A stretch of 39,532 nt of DNA from RGIG5327 sp045612485 (GCA_045612485.1 JAZKZE010000044.1:1-39532), one strand, 5' to 3'. Positions 16,231 through 24,067 are shown, counted from the stretch's first letter. Notes: generated by a model not told the origin, from the sequence alone. Numbers and translations: made by a program.

Positions 16231-16860
16231 TTATCCTGCAAAGATTCTTTTTAAATATTTAACGCTCTTCCGGTAAAATTTCCTGCTCAAATCAAACAGA
16301 TACTTTCCCTTTTGTTTACAAAAACCTGTGATATTTCTTCCTGCCGCAGTTTTCTTTGGATCCGGTTCTTTTCTATTTTCAATTTCCTGCCATCTTAAAT
16401 GATAAAATTTTTCCAAATCCATTCCTGCCGGCAGATCGACAGAAGGAAAATTCGCATTTACAAAATCTGCAAGAGCTTTTTCTGTTTCAAAAAACTTTAT
16501 GGAAGAAGTGGAAAAAAGTAAGATTCCAAAAGGCCGCAAGATATCCTTATTCCTGAAAACAGCGAACTTTTCGTTACAACCTATTTCAGTTACACCGGTC
16601 ACAAGGATCTCACATCCGGGATCCGCAATGCGGGAGGATGGATCATATTTTTCTATGGTTCCATAATCAAAAGTATCTATGTTCGTCACCTGATAAGGGA
16701 AATATAAAGGAGTCCGCCACCAGTCACGATATCCCCGGTAAGAGTAAAAACCTTCCCCGGGATGTAATGGATAATCATCACAGGCGGTTAGAAAGATAAA
16801 CGCAATGAAGATCAGGCAAAATACTATTTGATTATTCTTTCCATTCCATACGGATTTCAT
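16231..16860 (-). CDS. Unknown lipoprotein
   Basis: 209 residues from the ATG at 16860; an in-frame ATG at 16884 would add 8 residues. Residues 1-27 form a lipoprotein signal with lipobox FLTAC (Cys27), followed by DDYPLHPGEGFYSYRGYRDW. The mature part is rich in aromatic residues and contains ILVTGVTEIGCNEKFAVFRN. The C-terminus is basic (FYRKSVKYLKRIFAG). I do not recognise the family. It overlaps the 3' end of the upstream fragment by 29 bp. It may belong to the same AT-rich set of lineage-specific envelope proteins as the genes around 17317-18247. Confidence 0.7.
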   Translation of the reverse strand: MKSVWNGKNNQIVFCLIFIAFIFLTACDDYPLHPGEGFYSYRGYRDWWRTPLYFPYQVTNIDTFDYGTIEKYDPSSRIADPGCEILVTGVTEIGCNEKFAVFRNKDILRPFGILLFSTSSIKFFETEKALADFVNANFPSVDLPAGMDLEKFYHLRWQEIENRKEPDPKKTAAGRNITGFCKQKGKYLFDLSRKFYRKSVKYLKRIFAG

Positions 16861-17152
16861 AATATTGTTCCCAATCTCCACCAAAACCCGGCAATTTATT
16901 TAAAATATATTCAAAGCCAAAAATTTTCAATACTTGCGGGAAATATTTTTCAATTTTTGTTTTGATAACTTTTCCCCGGGGAGCATCTGTGACAAGTTCA
17001 GATACTTCAAAGGTCGTTTTATCTTTAATTGTATCACTCCAGCTTTTCGGTAATCTGGTTCCCGATCGCCACCCGGATTTATTATAAACGGTGAAAGTTG
17101 CGATCCCATCTTGAAGTTTAAAGTTTCTTATACTGTAACTTCCTATGAACAA
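16832..17152 (-). pseudogene. Start-less C-terminal fragment of an unknown protein
   Basis: About 106 codons reading FIGSYSIRNFKLQDGIATFT, then VYNKSGWRSGTRLPKSW and ending DWEQYYEIRMEWKE. There is no ATG: the frame opens at a TTG (17152) directly behind an in-frame TGA, without a Shine-Dalgarno. The composition looks like the tail of a secreted or Rhs-like protein, so I read it as a 5'-truncated remnant. A perfect 16-bp inverted repeat starts 2 bp upstream. If it is translated, it would be coupled to the lipoprotein gene it overlaps. Confidence 0.55.
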
Positions 17153-17153
17153 T

Positions 17154-17188
17154 CACTACTGTCCGGTAAAAATTACCGGACAGTAGTG
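17154..17188. repeat. Perfect 16-bp inverted repeat with 3-nt loop
   Basis: CACTACTGTCCGGTAA (17154-17169), AAA, TTACCGGACAGTAGTG (17173-17188). No U-run on either side, so it is not a standard terminator. It sits exactly where the fragment at 16832-17152 loses its 5' part, which suggests an insertion or deletion scar. Confidence 0.8.
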
Positions 17189-17316
17189 TTGAGAGAACTC
17201 TATTGATGACACTACTCCACTGGGAAATAGAATCACCGGAAACTGAAATTTTCCTTGCATTAATCACTTTTGCCTGTATATTACTGTGAACTTGGAACAA
17301 CGCAGGGAGTTTTGTT

Positions 17317-17625
17317 ATGGATCCCCGGGCTCTCTCTTTTTTATTGATTCTCACATCCTATATACTTTGGGCTGCCGCTTTGCTTTCTGTTATTTTTATG
17401 GAAAGGAAAGATTGGGCGTACCTGCCGGCAGCTTTGATTCTGCTTCATTCCCAGTGGATCATGCTTATTGTTTTTTTTATGATTGCACTACCTTTTCAGT
17501 TTTATATTTCCCTCTATATCTTACCCCGGGCAGAATACAATAGAATTTGTTCTCCTTTTTTGTTATTTGTCCCTGCCGTCTCTTTATTTTATCATACTTC
17601 TTTTCTATCCACCCCACAGGAATAA
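17317..17625 (+). CDS. Small unknown membrane protein, perhaps frameshifted
   Basis: 102 residues with three hydrophobic segments (ALSFLLILTSYILWAAALLS, LLHSQWIMLIVFFMIALPF, FLLFVPAVSLFYH). The start has agggag 9 bp upstream. After about 17590 another frame continues with good membrane character to 17719 (YPPHRNNTFKFF, then TSILTFAWGV), which suggests the true protein may have a fourth segment, lost here by a single-base shift in the tttattttatcata region. No family recognised. Confidence 0.6.
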   Translation: MDPRALSFLLILTSYILWAAALLSVIFMERKDWAYLPAALILLHSQWIMLIVFFMIALPFQFYISLYILPRAEYNRICSPFLLFVPAVSLFYHTSFLSTPQE

Positions 17626-17797
17626 TACATTCAAATTTTTTTGTATCACAAGTTTAACAAGCATACTTACATTTGCATGGGGAGTAACAAAGTTTTTAAG
17701 TTTTGCCGCACGTCAGTAAGACAGCCATTTCCCCGTTTGCATTTTTCCTGATGAATGTTATATTACCTTTCAACGCAACAGGGAGGCGGATCATTCT

Positions 17798-18247
17798 ATG
17801 AAAATATTAATGAAAATATTGATGAAAACGATCTGCGTTATAGAGAGGCTCTTCATTATTTTCTTTGGCTTGATTCTTATACTTATTCTCATTCTCTTTG
17901 TGAATGAGGCAATCATTTCTTCTATGCACGGAAATGCAAAAACTGTAACGATCACCCGAATCAATCAAACAAATGTTTCTCTCAAACTGCCGATACGTTT
18001 GATCCGGGTAAAAGGAGCAAGTAAGGAAGGCTCTCAAGTCCGCCTGTATAATGCCGACGTCAAAAAATACTGGGGAACGGCATGGTTGGTTGGTTTCATC
18101 CCGGAGGAAAAAAGGGTCTTTACAGGCTCTTCCCACGTGGGGGTATTCTTTCCCTTTCTCTATCATTACGCCATAAGTGATCCGGAAGCGGAAAAAATTC
18201 TGCTTGAATATTTGCAAAAAATCGAACCGGCAAGGATCGTAAAATAG
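17798..18247 (+). CDS. Unknown membrane-anchored protein
   Basis: 149 residues. One strong membrane helix (about 14-36, LFIIFFGLILILILILFV), then an outer domain of about 110 residues with VTITRINQTNVSLKLP and a C-terminal FLYHYAISDPEAEKILLEYL helix. A good Shine-Dalgarno (gggagg) stands 11 bp upstream. The first 10 codons repeat MKILMKILMK, from an imperfect DNA repeat (atgaaaatatt), so the real start may be the second or third ATG. Family unknown. Confidence 0.65.
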   Translation: MKILMKILMKTICVIERLFIIFFGLILILILILFVNEAIISSMHGNAKTVTITRINQTNVSLKLPIRLIRVKGASKEGSQVRLYNADVKKYWGTAWLVGFIPEEKRVFTGSSHVGVFFPFLYHYAISDPEAEKILLEYLQKIEPARIVK

Positions 18248-18295
18248 AATTGGCTTTTACTGTAACTTTTTTTCTAACGGAAAGAATGGAAAATG

Positions 18296-18973
18296 TTACA
18301 CAAAAAGTTTACATTTTGTACGGTTGTCTTTATCCGGAACGGCGTAGGCGATCGTCCACTTTCCTGCCTGATCCTGATAGAAAAACGCCCCCTGCACATA
18401 GCCGCACCAGTCATCCTCCCGGAAAGGATAAACTTTATAGAAGGAGAGAAGTGCAATAAGAATAATGTCATGGGAGGCAAGGATCGCATTTTTCTTTTCA
18501 AAATCTGTTGTGGTAAGAAAAGAAGCAAGATTTTCTGCAAAATCCGGGAGATCGATCATGGAGGGAGCTTTGCCTGTGGCATAATAAGTTCTCAAAAGTT
18601 GGGGAAGAGTATGATCTTCCACAGATTGCATCAAACCTTCCGGCGGGGAAAACATTGCAGTATCATGCAGACAGGGATAAGGTTTTATGATACTTTTTTC
18701 ATCCCCCAGTTCTCCGCCTTTGATGATACCCTCAATGGTTTGGAATGTTCTTCTGCGGGGAGAAGCACCAAAGCAGACATCTTTCATGCCTTTAAGAAAA
18801 GTACCGCATTGCACAGCATAATCCCATCCTTCCGGGGTCAATTCCGGATCGGGATTGCCGTTTTGCAAAGATTTCCGGTAAGAGTGCCGGATAAGCAGAA
18901 CGCTTTTATTGGAATTTTCCATAATTGCAGGAATATCTTTAAATGATATGATCTCTCTCTGGATATTATACAT
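18296..18973 (-). CDS. Histidine phosphatase (phosphoglycerate mutase-like) family protein
   Basis: 225 residues. SVLLIRHSYRKS (24-35) carries the catalytic Arg29-His30; the usual RHG/RHA is RHS here. SPRRRTFQT (71-79) is the second conserved stretch with a phosphate-binding Arg, and ILASHDIILIALL contains the second catalytic His168. These are the hallmarks of the branch 1 histidine phosphatase superfamily. The substrate cannot be deduced; candidates range from small phosphomonoesters to sugar phosphates. gggag lies 5 bp before the ATG. It is a single gene between unrelated neighbours. Confidence 0.85.
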   Translation of the reverse strand: MYNIQREIISFKDIPAIMENSNKSVLLIRHSYRKSLQNGNPDPELTPEGWDYAVQCGTFLKGMKDVCFGASPRRRTFQTIEGIIKGGELGDEKSIIKPYPCLHDTAMFSPPEGLMQSVEDHTLPQLLRTYYATGKAPSMIDLPDFAENLASFLTTTDFEKKNAILASHDIILIALLSFYKVYPFREDDWCGYVQGAFFYQDQAGKWTIAYAVPDKDNRTKCKLFV

Positions 18974-19083
18974 ACTTTCTCCCGTTATTTTTTGCCCTAT
19001 AATATACTTCCTGCCGGAAAATTTGCAACTGTGAACGCCGGGAAAATGTATTGATCTCCGTATTCTTCCGTACCTGTCCGTAC

Positions 19084-19755
19084 CTATCCGTTCCCCCTTT
19101 CCTCCAGCAGATTTTCCTCTACCAGCATAAGTCCGCCCAACGCAAGGGAGGGAAGAAGAAACAATGCGGCAAAGGGAATACTCAAAAGAAAAGTAAGTGT
19201 TGTTCCGAATGAGGTAATAAGAAGTCCTCTTTCTTTCAACTTCGCTTTGGAAGAATCATACGTCTTTCCGTAAAAATACAGTGCAGGAAGAAGCCATACT
19301 TTACCGTTGCGGTTGCCCAGATAAAGAAAGACCAGAATCTGCCCCGCCAGCGGAAAAACCAGAGAAGCGGGAATCAATACAACCATAAGAAGAATGCTTT
19401 TTACATTGAAACGGACAGTATCGGCAACAAAGTGTAAATATCTCCCCTTAATTTCCGGAGGCGGCTGTAAAGAATTTTTCTTTACATATTTTTCAATGAG
19501 AAGATCAAAAAACACCCCTCCCGCCAATTCATAAAGCAGACTCAAGGTAAGGGGGACAAAAATGATAACCAGAGAGAGGAATACCAGCCAGAAAACCAAT
19601 CCCTTCAGAAAATAAAAACAGAGAAAAAAGATGACAAAATAGAAACAAACCAGGCACAGAAGGGGAAGAAATCCATATTTCCATAATGTACTGTCGGCAT
19701 AGTAAGCTCGTATGCCCTTGAAAACGTAAGAAATGCCGTTAAGTATACCTTTCAT
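19084..19755 (-). CDS. EI24/CysZ-like integral membrane protein
   Basis: 223 residues. Four main hydrophobic regions (about 28-70, with LCLVCFYFVIFFLCFYFLKG; 115-145; 180-210). The amphipathic opening (MKGILNGISYVFKGIRAYYA) and the order of helices fit PF07264 (EI24 domain), which includes the CysZ sulfate permeases. The short motif GRYLHFVADTVRFNVKSI before the third helix also fits. Transport of sulfate is only a family possibility. The C-terminus (VEENLLEERGNG) is cytoplasmic-like. aaggaga lies upstream of the ATG. Confidence 0.75.
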   Translation of the reverse strand: MKGILNGISYVFKGIRAYYADSTLWKYGFLPLLCLVCFYFVIFFLCFYFLKGLVFWLVFLSLVIIFVPLTLSLLYELAGGVFFDLLIEKYVKKNSLQPPPEIKGRYLHFVADTVRFNVKSILLMVVLIPASLVFPLAGQILVFLYLGNRNGKVWLLPALYFYGKTYDSSKAKLKERGLLITSFGTTLTFLLSIPFAALFLLPSLALGGLMLVEENLLEERGNG

Positions 19756-19928
19756 GTTCTGTTCTCCTTTTTCCGTAAGATATAGCTTGCGGGGAAAAAA
19801 TCAAGTATAATTAAAGAAAAATTATCATGAATAATGATTCTAACATTGGAAAAAATTTAAAAATGTGCTATCTTATAATGGTAAGAATATAACTTGAACT
19901 TAAAGCAATAAAGCGGGAGATCCGGCAA

Positions 19929-20735
19929 ATGGCAAAATATGAAAAGATCAAAGCCCTTATCATCACCGGTGTGGGGTTGAATTGTGAAAAAGAAACAGCT
20001 GCGGCTTTTGAAAGTGCCGGAGCAGAAGCGGAAAAGATCCATTTGAACGATCTTCTGCAGGGCAAACGCTCTCTGGAAGAGTTCCAGATCCTTGCTTTTA
20101 TCGGCGGTTTCTCCTTTGGTGACCACCTGGGTTCCGGAACCGTTTTTGCCAACAAGATCAAGTTCAAACTTACGGAAGATATCCGTAAATTCATCGCCGA
20201 CGGCAAACTTGTCATCGGTATCTGCAATGGTTTCCAGACTCTTACCCGTCTGGGACTTGCTCCCGCCCTCAACGGTAAATATTTTGAACAGCAGGCAGCT
20301 CTTGTCCACAATGATTCCGGCGTATTCCGGGATGACTGGATCCACCTTGCCGCCAATGAAAAATCCCCCTGCATCTTTACAAAGGGAATTACAACTTTCC
20401 GTCTGCCCATCCGTCACGGGGAAGGCAAATTTGTAGCGGAGGAAGCTGTCATCAAAGAGATCGAAGAAAAGAATCTTGTAGCTCTGCGTTACTGCGCTCC
20501 TGATGGAAGCAAGGCAAACGGTTTCCCCCGGAACCCCAATGGTGCCATCAACGACATTGCCGGGATCTGTGACGAAAGCGGCCGTATTTTCGGTCTTATG
20601 CCCCATCCGGAAGCCTTCCTTTCCCCCTTCAATGCCCCCGACTGGCAGACCCAGAAACAGGAAGGCAGACTTCCTGAATGGGGTGAAGGCAAGATTATCT
20701 TTGACAATGCCGTAAATTATCTCAAATCTCTGTAA
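19929..20735 (+). CDS. purQ: Phosphoribosylformylglycinamidine synthase, glutaminase subunit
   Basis: 268 residues. A class I glutamine amidotransferase that supplies ammonia for the fourth step of purine synthesis, FGAR to FGAM. ALIITGVGLNCEKE opens the domain, KLVIGICNGFQ holds the nucleophile Cys99, and GLMPHPEA holds His226 and Glu228 of the triad. IRHGEGKF is typical of PurQ. It must work with PurL and PurS, which are not in the window. The start has gggagat upstream, and tataat at 19874-19879 is a likely -10 box with a weak -35. It is terminated by the hairpin at 20759. Confidence 0.93.
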   Translation: MAKYEKIKALIITGVGLNCEKETAAAFESAGAEAEKIHLNDLLQGKRSLEEFQILAFIGGFSFGDHLGSGTVFANKIKFKLTEDIRKFIADGKLVIGICNGFQTLTRLGLAPALNGKYFEQQAALVHNDSGVFRDDWIHLAANEKSPCIFTKGITTFRLPIRHGEGKFVAEEAVIKEIEEKNLVALRYCAPDGSKANGFPRNPNGAINDIAGICDESGRIFGLMPHPEAFLSPFNAPDWQTQKQEGRLPEWGEGKIIFDNAVNYLKSL

Positions 20736-20758
20736 GAAAGATTTAAGTAAGTCAATAA

Positions 20759-20788
20759 GAGCCTTTCCCCGTGGAAGGCTCTTTTTTT
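20759..20788 (+). terminator. Rho-independent terminator of purQ
   Basis: GAGCCTTTC / GTGGAAGGCTC pairs over 9 bp with a short ccccgt loop, followed by seven Ts. It lies 23 bp after the purQ stop and only 15 bp before the flavoprotein ATG, so that gene needs read-through or a promoter hidden here. Confidence 0.85.
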
Positions 20789-20802
20789 ATGCAGGAAAAG
20801 TT

Positions 20803-22059
20803 ATGGAAAAACCGATCATCATCATTGGTTCCGGTCCCGCCGGACTTGCCGCAAGAGTGGGGGCAGAGGAGATGGGGAAAACGGCCATTATCCTTGAAAA
20901 AGCCGACCGTCCCTCTCTGAAACTTCTTGCCAGCGGCGGAACGAAATGCAATTTTTCCAATATGCTTTCCTGTGAAGATTTTATGGCAAGATTCGGAAGG
21001 AAAGGAGCCTTTATGCGTAATGCTTTGTCCTTTACTTTCCGGGAGTGGATCGTAAGCTATCTTGCCAAACATGATATACAAACCATTCTTGTGGATGATT
21101 TCTACTGCTTTCCGGCATCCGGCGGAGCGAAGGCGGTTCTGAACGCATTTTGTGAAGGATTTGACCCCATTGAAACTTTTGCGGAAGTTACAGAAATTTT
21201 GACGGAAAACGGGATAGTAACAGGAGTTCTTCTGAAGGACGGAAGAAAAATAGAAAGCAATAAGGTCATACTTGCTGCCGGAAGTTGTGCCTGGGTGTCA
21301 TTAGGCAGTAAAAAGGGACTGCTTCTTGCTGAAAAATGCGGTCATACCATTATTGACCTCCTGCCGGCAGTCGCCCCGCTGCATATAAAAGAAGAGTGGG
21401 TGAAACTTCTTGCCGGGGTTTCGCTGGAAAAAGCGGAGATCCTTTTATATGAGGAGAAGAAAGGGGCAAGCGGAAAGAAGAAGCTGAAAGAGATTTGGAA
21501 AACAAAAGGGAATCTTCTATTCACCCATGAAGGACTTTCCGGATTTTCCGCTCTTGATATGGCGGAGGAAGCCGGAAAAATGTGCAGAAAAAATACTTGC
21601 GCAACAATTTTGTTAAAAGTTTTTCCGGAAAGAAGCCGGGAAGAATTATCCCTTCTTCCGGCAAAATACAGGAAAGTGTACGGCAATAAATTTATCCGCA
21701 CCCTTCTTGCTGAAAAGGAGGGATTGCCCCGCAGTCTTGCTGAAAATATGGCATTGCTTGCCCATTGTGAAGAGATGTGTGCCTGCCGTCTGACTGCTGA
21801 AGCGGAAAAAAATCTTGTTTCCCTTTTGTGTGACGGTATTCCTCTTACCGTTGAAAAGACAGGTCCAATGGAAAAGGCAATGGCGGCAAGTGGCGGCGTA
21901 TCTTTAAAAGAGATCGATCCGGGCACGATGGAAAGCAAATTGATCAAAGGCTTATATTTTGCAGGCGAGATCATGGATCTTGCGGGGCCCTGTGGCGGTT
22001 ACAATATCCAATGGGCGATTTCTTCCGGCCGTCTTGCCGGACGCTCTGCGGCGGAATAA
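20803..22059 (+). CDS. BaiN/HI0933-family NAD(P)/FAD-dependent flavoprotein
   Basis: 418 residues. IIIIGSGPAGLAA (5-17) is the FAD-binding dinucleotide fold. SGGTKCNFSN (44-53) is the diagnostic motif of the HI0933-like family. The C-terminus LYFAGEIMDLAGPCGGYNIQ, followed by W-AISSGRLAG, closes the FAD site. Members include BaiN of bile-acid metabolism, but most have unknown substrates. gcaggaaaa precedes the ATG. It starts right behind the purQ terminator. Length and domains look intact. Confidence 0.9.
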   Translation: MEKPIIIIGSGPAGLAARVGAEEMGKTAIILEKADRPSLKLLASGGTKCNFSNMLSCEDFMARFGRKGAFMRNALSFTFREWIVSYLAKHDIQTILVDDFYCFPASGGAKAVLNAFCEGFDPIETFAEVTEILTENGIVTGVLLKDGRKIESNKVILAAGSCAWVSLGSKKGLLLAEKCGHTIIDLLPAVAPLHIKEEWVKLLAGVSLEKAEILLYEEKKGASGKKKLKEIWKTKGNLLFTHEGLSGFSALDMAEEAGKMCRKNTCATILLKVFPERSREELSLLPAKYRKVYGNKFIRTLLAEKEGLPRSLAENMALLAHCEEMCACRLTAEAEKNLVSLLCDGIPLTVEKTGPMEKAMAASGGVSLKEIDPGTMESKLIKGLYFAGEIMDLAGPCGGYNIQWAISSGRLAGRSAAE

Positions 22060-22176
22060 AAATTTTATCTGATTTTCCGTTAAAAAAGCCTTAATAATCA
22101 AAAAAAATGATATTTTTTTCAAATTAAACTTGTAAATCAGAAAAAAACGTATATATTAAATGCACAAACCTGATAC

Positions 22177-22266
22177 GGAGAGATGGCCGAGTGGTCGAAG
22201 GCGCAACATTGGAAATGTTGTATAGGGGTAACTCTATCGCGGGTTCAAATCCCGCTCTCTCCGCCA
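22177..22266 (+). tRNA. tRNA-Ser (anticodon GGA), CCA encoded
   Basis: Acceptor GGAGAGA (22177-22183) pairs with TCTCTCC (22256-22262), then G and CCA. The anticodon stem CAACA/TGTTG encloses loop TTGGAAA with anticodon GGA at 22211-22213. A long variable arm (tataggggtaactcta) is typical of serine tRNA. The T-loop GGTTCAAAT is present. The GCCA of the 3' end is also the first arm of a palindrome that begins the structured repeat. Confidence 0.97.
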
Positions 22267-22517
22267 TTTTTTTGCAAAAAAATGGCGAACGAAGACGCAA
22301 GTCTTCTCTTCACGCTTTTGTGTCAACAAAAGCTCTTCACTCAAAACCGAAGGTTTTCTTCACATCTTCACCAAGCCGCAGAGAAGACTTGCTTGTGAAG
22401 TCGCTCCCTTTGGTCGCTTGTGAAGACGTTCGCTTCGCTCTCTTGTGAAGTTTTCTCGCTATTGCGAGTAAGGATGGTGTAGTTTTTTACTGCGCTTCGC
22501 TTAAACGGCGGCAAGCC
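22263..22517 (+). repeat. Structured GNRA-hairpin repeat, copy 1 (four-helix-protein associated)
   Basis: Opens with a 24-nt palindrome (GCCA-T7-GC-A7-TGGC, 22263-22286). Then hairpins gaagac-GCAA-gtcttc (22291-22306), GCTTTTG/CAAAAGC (22314-22333) and AAAACC-GAA-GGTTTT (22343-22357) alternate with CTTCAC words. The second half alternates with the complement TTGTGAAG. GCAAGTCTTC (22297-22306) can also pair with GAAGACTTGC (22383-22392). CTCGC-tatt-GCGAG (22455-22468) closes. No long frame of its own. All these pairings recur with changed bases in copy 2 (23751-24067). Confidence 0.85.
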
Positions 22518-22568
22518 TTGATTTTTTATGATGCAGTGCTATATTAAACTCCGAAAGGAGATAATATT
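22518..22568 (+). promoter_or_regulatory. Leader cassette 1: promoter and strong Shine-Dalgarno
   Basis: TTGATT (22518-22523), 16 bp, TATATT (22540-22545), then ccgaaaggag (22551-22560) before the ATG at 22569. The same three parts with the same 16-bp spacing occur at 24068 and 24733. Confidence 0.8.
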
Positions 22569-22922
22569 ATGGCAGAAAGCAGACTGCGTACACTTGCCAT
22601 TGACTTTGCTGTACAGATACTCAATCTGGTAAGGTTTTTGAAAAGTCAGCACGAAACGCTCGTTTCCAATCAAATCGGCAGAGCCGGTACCAGTATCGGA
22701 GCAAATATCCACGAAGCGCAATATGCCAACGGCAAATCTGACTTTATCGCAAAACTGCAAATCGCCCTAAAAGAAGCCAACGAAACAAGTTACTGGCTGG
22801 AACTTCTCTTAAAAACAAATTATATTGATGAAGCAAGATATCAGGAATTAAACAATAGTTGCTCACAAATCCGGGTGATGCTGATAAAATCCATCAATAC
22901 GGCAAAAGGGGAGGAAAAATGA
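22569..22922 (+). CDS. Four-helix-bundle protein (S23 / 23S rRNA intervening-sequence-protein type)
   Basis: 117 residues. Four amphipathic helices with RLRTLAIDFAVQILNLVRFL, then NQIGRAGTSIGANIHEAQYA (the signature turn between helices 2 and 3), SDFIAKLQIALKEANETSYW, and a last helix near IDEARYQELNN. This is the TIGR02436/IVP family, first seen in 23S rRNA intervening sequences and structurally akin to Avd of diversity-generating retroelements. Here it is not in an rRNA gene but behind a tRNA and a structured repeat. Its TGA overlaps the next ATG (ATGA), implying coupled translation. Function is unknown; RNA or DNA binding is suggested by family. Confidence 0.9.
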   Translation: MAESRLRTLAIDFAVQILNLVRFLKSQHETLVSNQIGRAGTSIGANIHEAQYANGKSDFIAKLQIALKEANETSYWLELLLKTNYIDEARYQELNNSCSQIRVMLIKSINTAKGEEK

Positions 22923-23629
22923 AAAAAATCATTTTTTTATTTTCATTACTTTTCATTTGCCATTTTTTATTTGGTACAGAATTTGATCCGACAGCATGTC
23001 CGGATTTGTCTGCAAAAATCTTTCCAGGAAATAATAATTGGTCAGTTCTGCTTGTGACAGCATCCGGATATGCCCACAGCGGTCTTGGATTTGACTATGC
23101 AAAATGCCGTGTAGTCGGTAAACCTTCAAAAAATACTTGGCGTACATTGCTCCATTTTGAAATGGCTCCCGGTAAAAAATCTCAATTATATTATCTGGTC
23201 ACCATTCCGCAACGTGCAGTCAAAGAAAGTGACCATTTTGAATTGGCAATAGATGAGCCATTTTTTACCGGCCCCAAGAAAACAATTCCTTTACAAATCA
23301 CAAGAAACAGTAAAGCGACAGTTACATTTACCTCGTTTGGAAATTCAGATAATCAAACAAAAATTCTCCGTGAATTGAAAATAAATCTGGCAGATAACAC
23401 AGCATTTTTTACTTATAAACCTGATCACAAACTAAAAATAATCTGGTATTCTGTTTTTTTTGTTGCAGCTGGGATACCAAAGGGCAACGATCAGTTTTTC
23501 TTTGTCTGGTCAGGAATAAATCACTCCCGAAAAGCAGATAACGGTATTACCGTCTTTCGTTATAAGGTCGGGAACCGTCTGGGGATATTTCCAGTTTATG
23601 AAAAATTTTATCTGACTGGTATTGAATAG
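22919..23629 (+). CDS. Unknown secreted protein coupled to the four-helix gene
   Basis: 236 residues from the ATG at 22919, which overlaps the previous stop by 4 bp; gaggaaaa serves as Shine-Dalgarno. MKKIIFLFSLLFICHFLFG is a signal peptide, followed by TEFDPTACPDLSAKIFPGNN. The mature part is beta-rich (LLHFEMAPGKKSQLYYLVTI, KATVTFTSFGN). No family recognised. It is AT-rich. A terminator lies about 95 bp downstream. Confidence 0.7.
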   Translation: MKKIIFLFSLLFICHFLFGTEFDPTACPDLSAKIFPGNNNWSVLLVTASGYAHSGLGFDYAKCRVVGKPSKNTWRTLLHFEMAPGKKSQLYYLVTIPQRAVKESDHFELAIDEPFFTGPKKTIPLQITRNSKATVTFTSFGNSDNQTKILRELKINLADNTAFFTYKPDHKLKIIWYSVFFVAAGIPKGNDQFFFVWSGINHSRKADNGITVFRYKVGNRLGIFPVYEKFYLTGIE

Positions 23630-23721
23630 TATTCTGAGTTTTTCTGAATGAAAGTGAAGCGATTTTCAGAATTTCATTTCACAGCCAAATTCTGAAGTTT
23701 CTTCCTCAAAAAGCCTTTCAG

Positions 23722-23762
23722 AATGGCGGGGGAAGATAAAATTTCCAGCCGCCATTTTTTTT
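23722..23762 (+). terminator. Rho-independent terminator merged with repeat copy 2
   Basis: AATGGCGG (23722-23729) pairs with CCGCCATT (23749-23756), followed by more Ts to 23762. Its 3' arm is at the same time the first arm of the palindrome that opens repeat copy 2. Confidence 0.7.
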
Positions 23763-24067
23763 GCAAAAAAAATGGCGAAGGTCGCCGCAAGGCTTCACTT
23801 CACTGTGCCGTCAGGCACAACTTCACTCAAAAGGCGCAGCCTTTTCTTCCTTGCCACGGCGTAATGCAATGAAGCCGGGACATCTTCACCAAATTCCAGA
23901 AGCCTTGCTTGTGAAGTCGCTCCCTTTGGTCGCTTGTGAAGAGGTCAGCTTGCGCTGCCCGCTTGTCACGGCGTAATAAAATGAAGCCGGATGAAGTTTT
24001 CTCCCTCCGGGAGTAAGGATGGTGTTGTTTTTTATATTGCGCTTCGCTTACACCGCGGCAAACAACC
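23751..24067 (+). repeat. Structured GNRA-hairpin repeat, copy 2
   Basis: Opens with a 26-nt palindrome (23751-23776). Hairpins: GCC-GCAA-GGC (23784-23793), GTGCC-gtca-GGCAC (23805-23818), AAAAGGC-gca-GCCTTTT (23829-23845), CTCCC-tcc-GGGAG (24001-24013). The long-range pair is GCAAGGCTTC (23787-23796) with GAAGCCTTGC (23899-23908). Each is at the place of a copy 1 helix but with other, still pairing, bases. The stretch cttgtgaagtcgctccctt and its continuation to cttgtgaag is identical in both copies. Copy 2 also holds an internal direct repeat (cacggcgtaat..aatgaagccgg at about 23856 and 23967). Confidence 0.85.

Noticed and set aside
17118..17354. 78-codon minus-strand frame upstream of the gene fragment
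   Set aside because: Different frame, passes through the 16-bp inverted repeat and overlaps the ribosome site and start of the plus-strand membrane gene.
19857..20606. 249-codon minus-strand frame over purQ
   Set aside because: PurQ motifs with the catalytic triad are on the plus strand; the minus frame has no start signal.
22183..22398. 70-85-codon frames across tRNA-Ser
   Set aside because: They run through the tRNA and the structured repeat.
22380..22450. Regularly spaced cttgtgaag words as a CRISPR array
   Set aside because: The words are 9 nt and the spacers are self-pairing and shared between copies; no cas genes. They are parts of the structured repeat.
22569..22922. Accessory gene (Avd) of a diversity-generating retroelement
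   Set aside because: The four-helix fold is similar, but there is no reverse transcriptase and no template/variable repeat pair with A-specific changes in the window.
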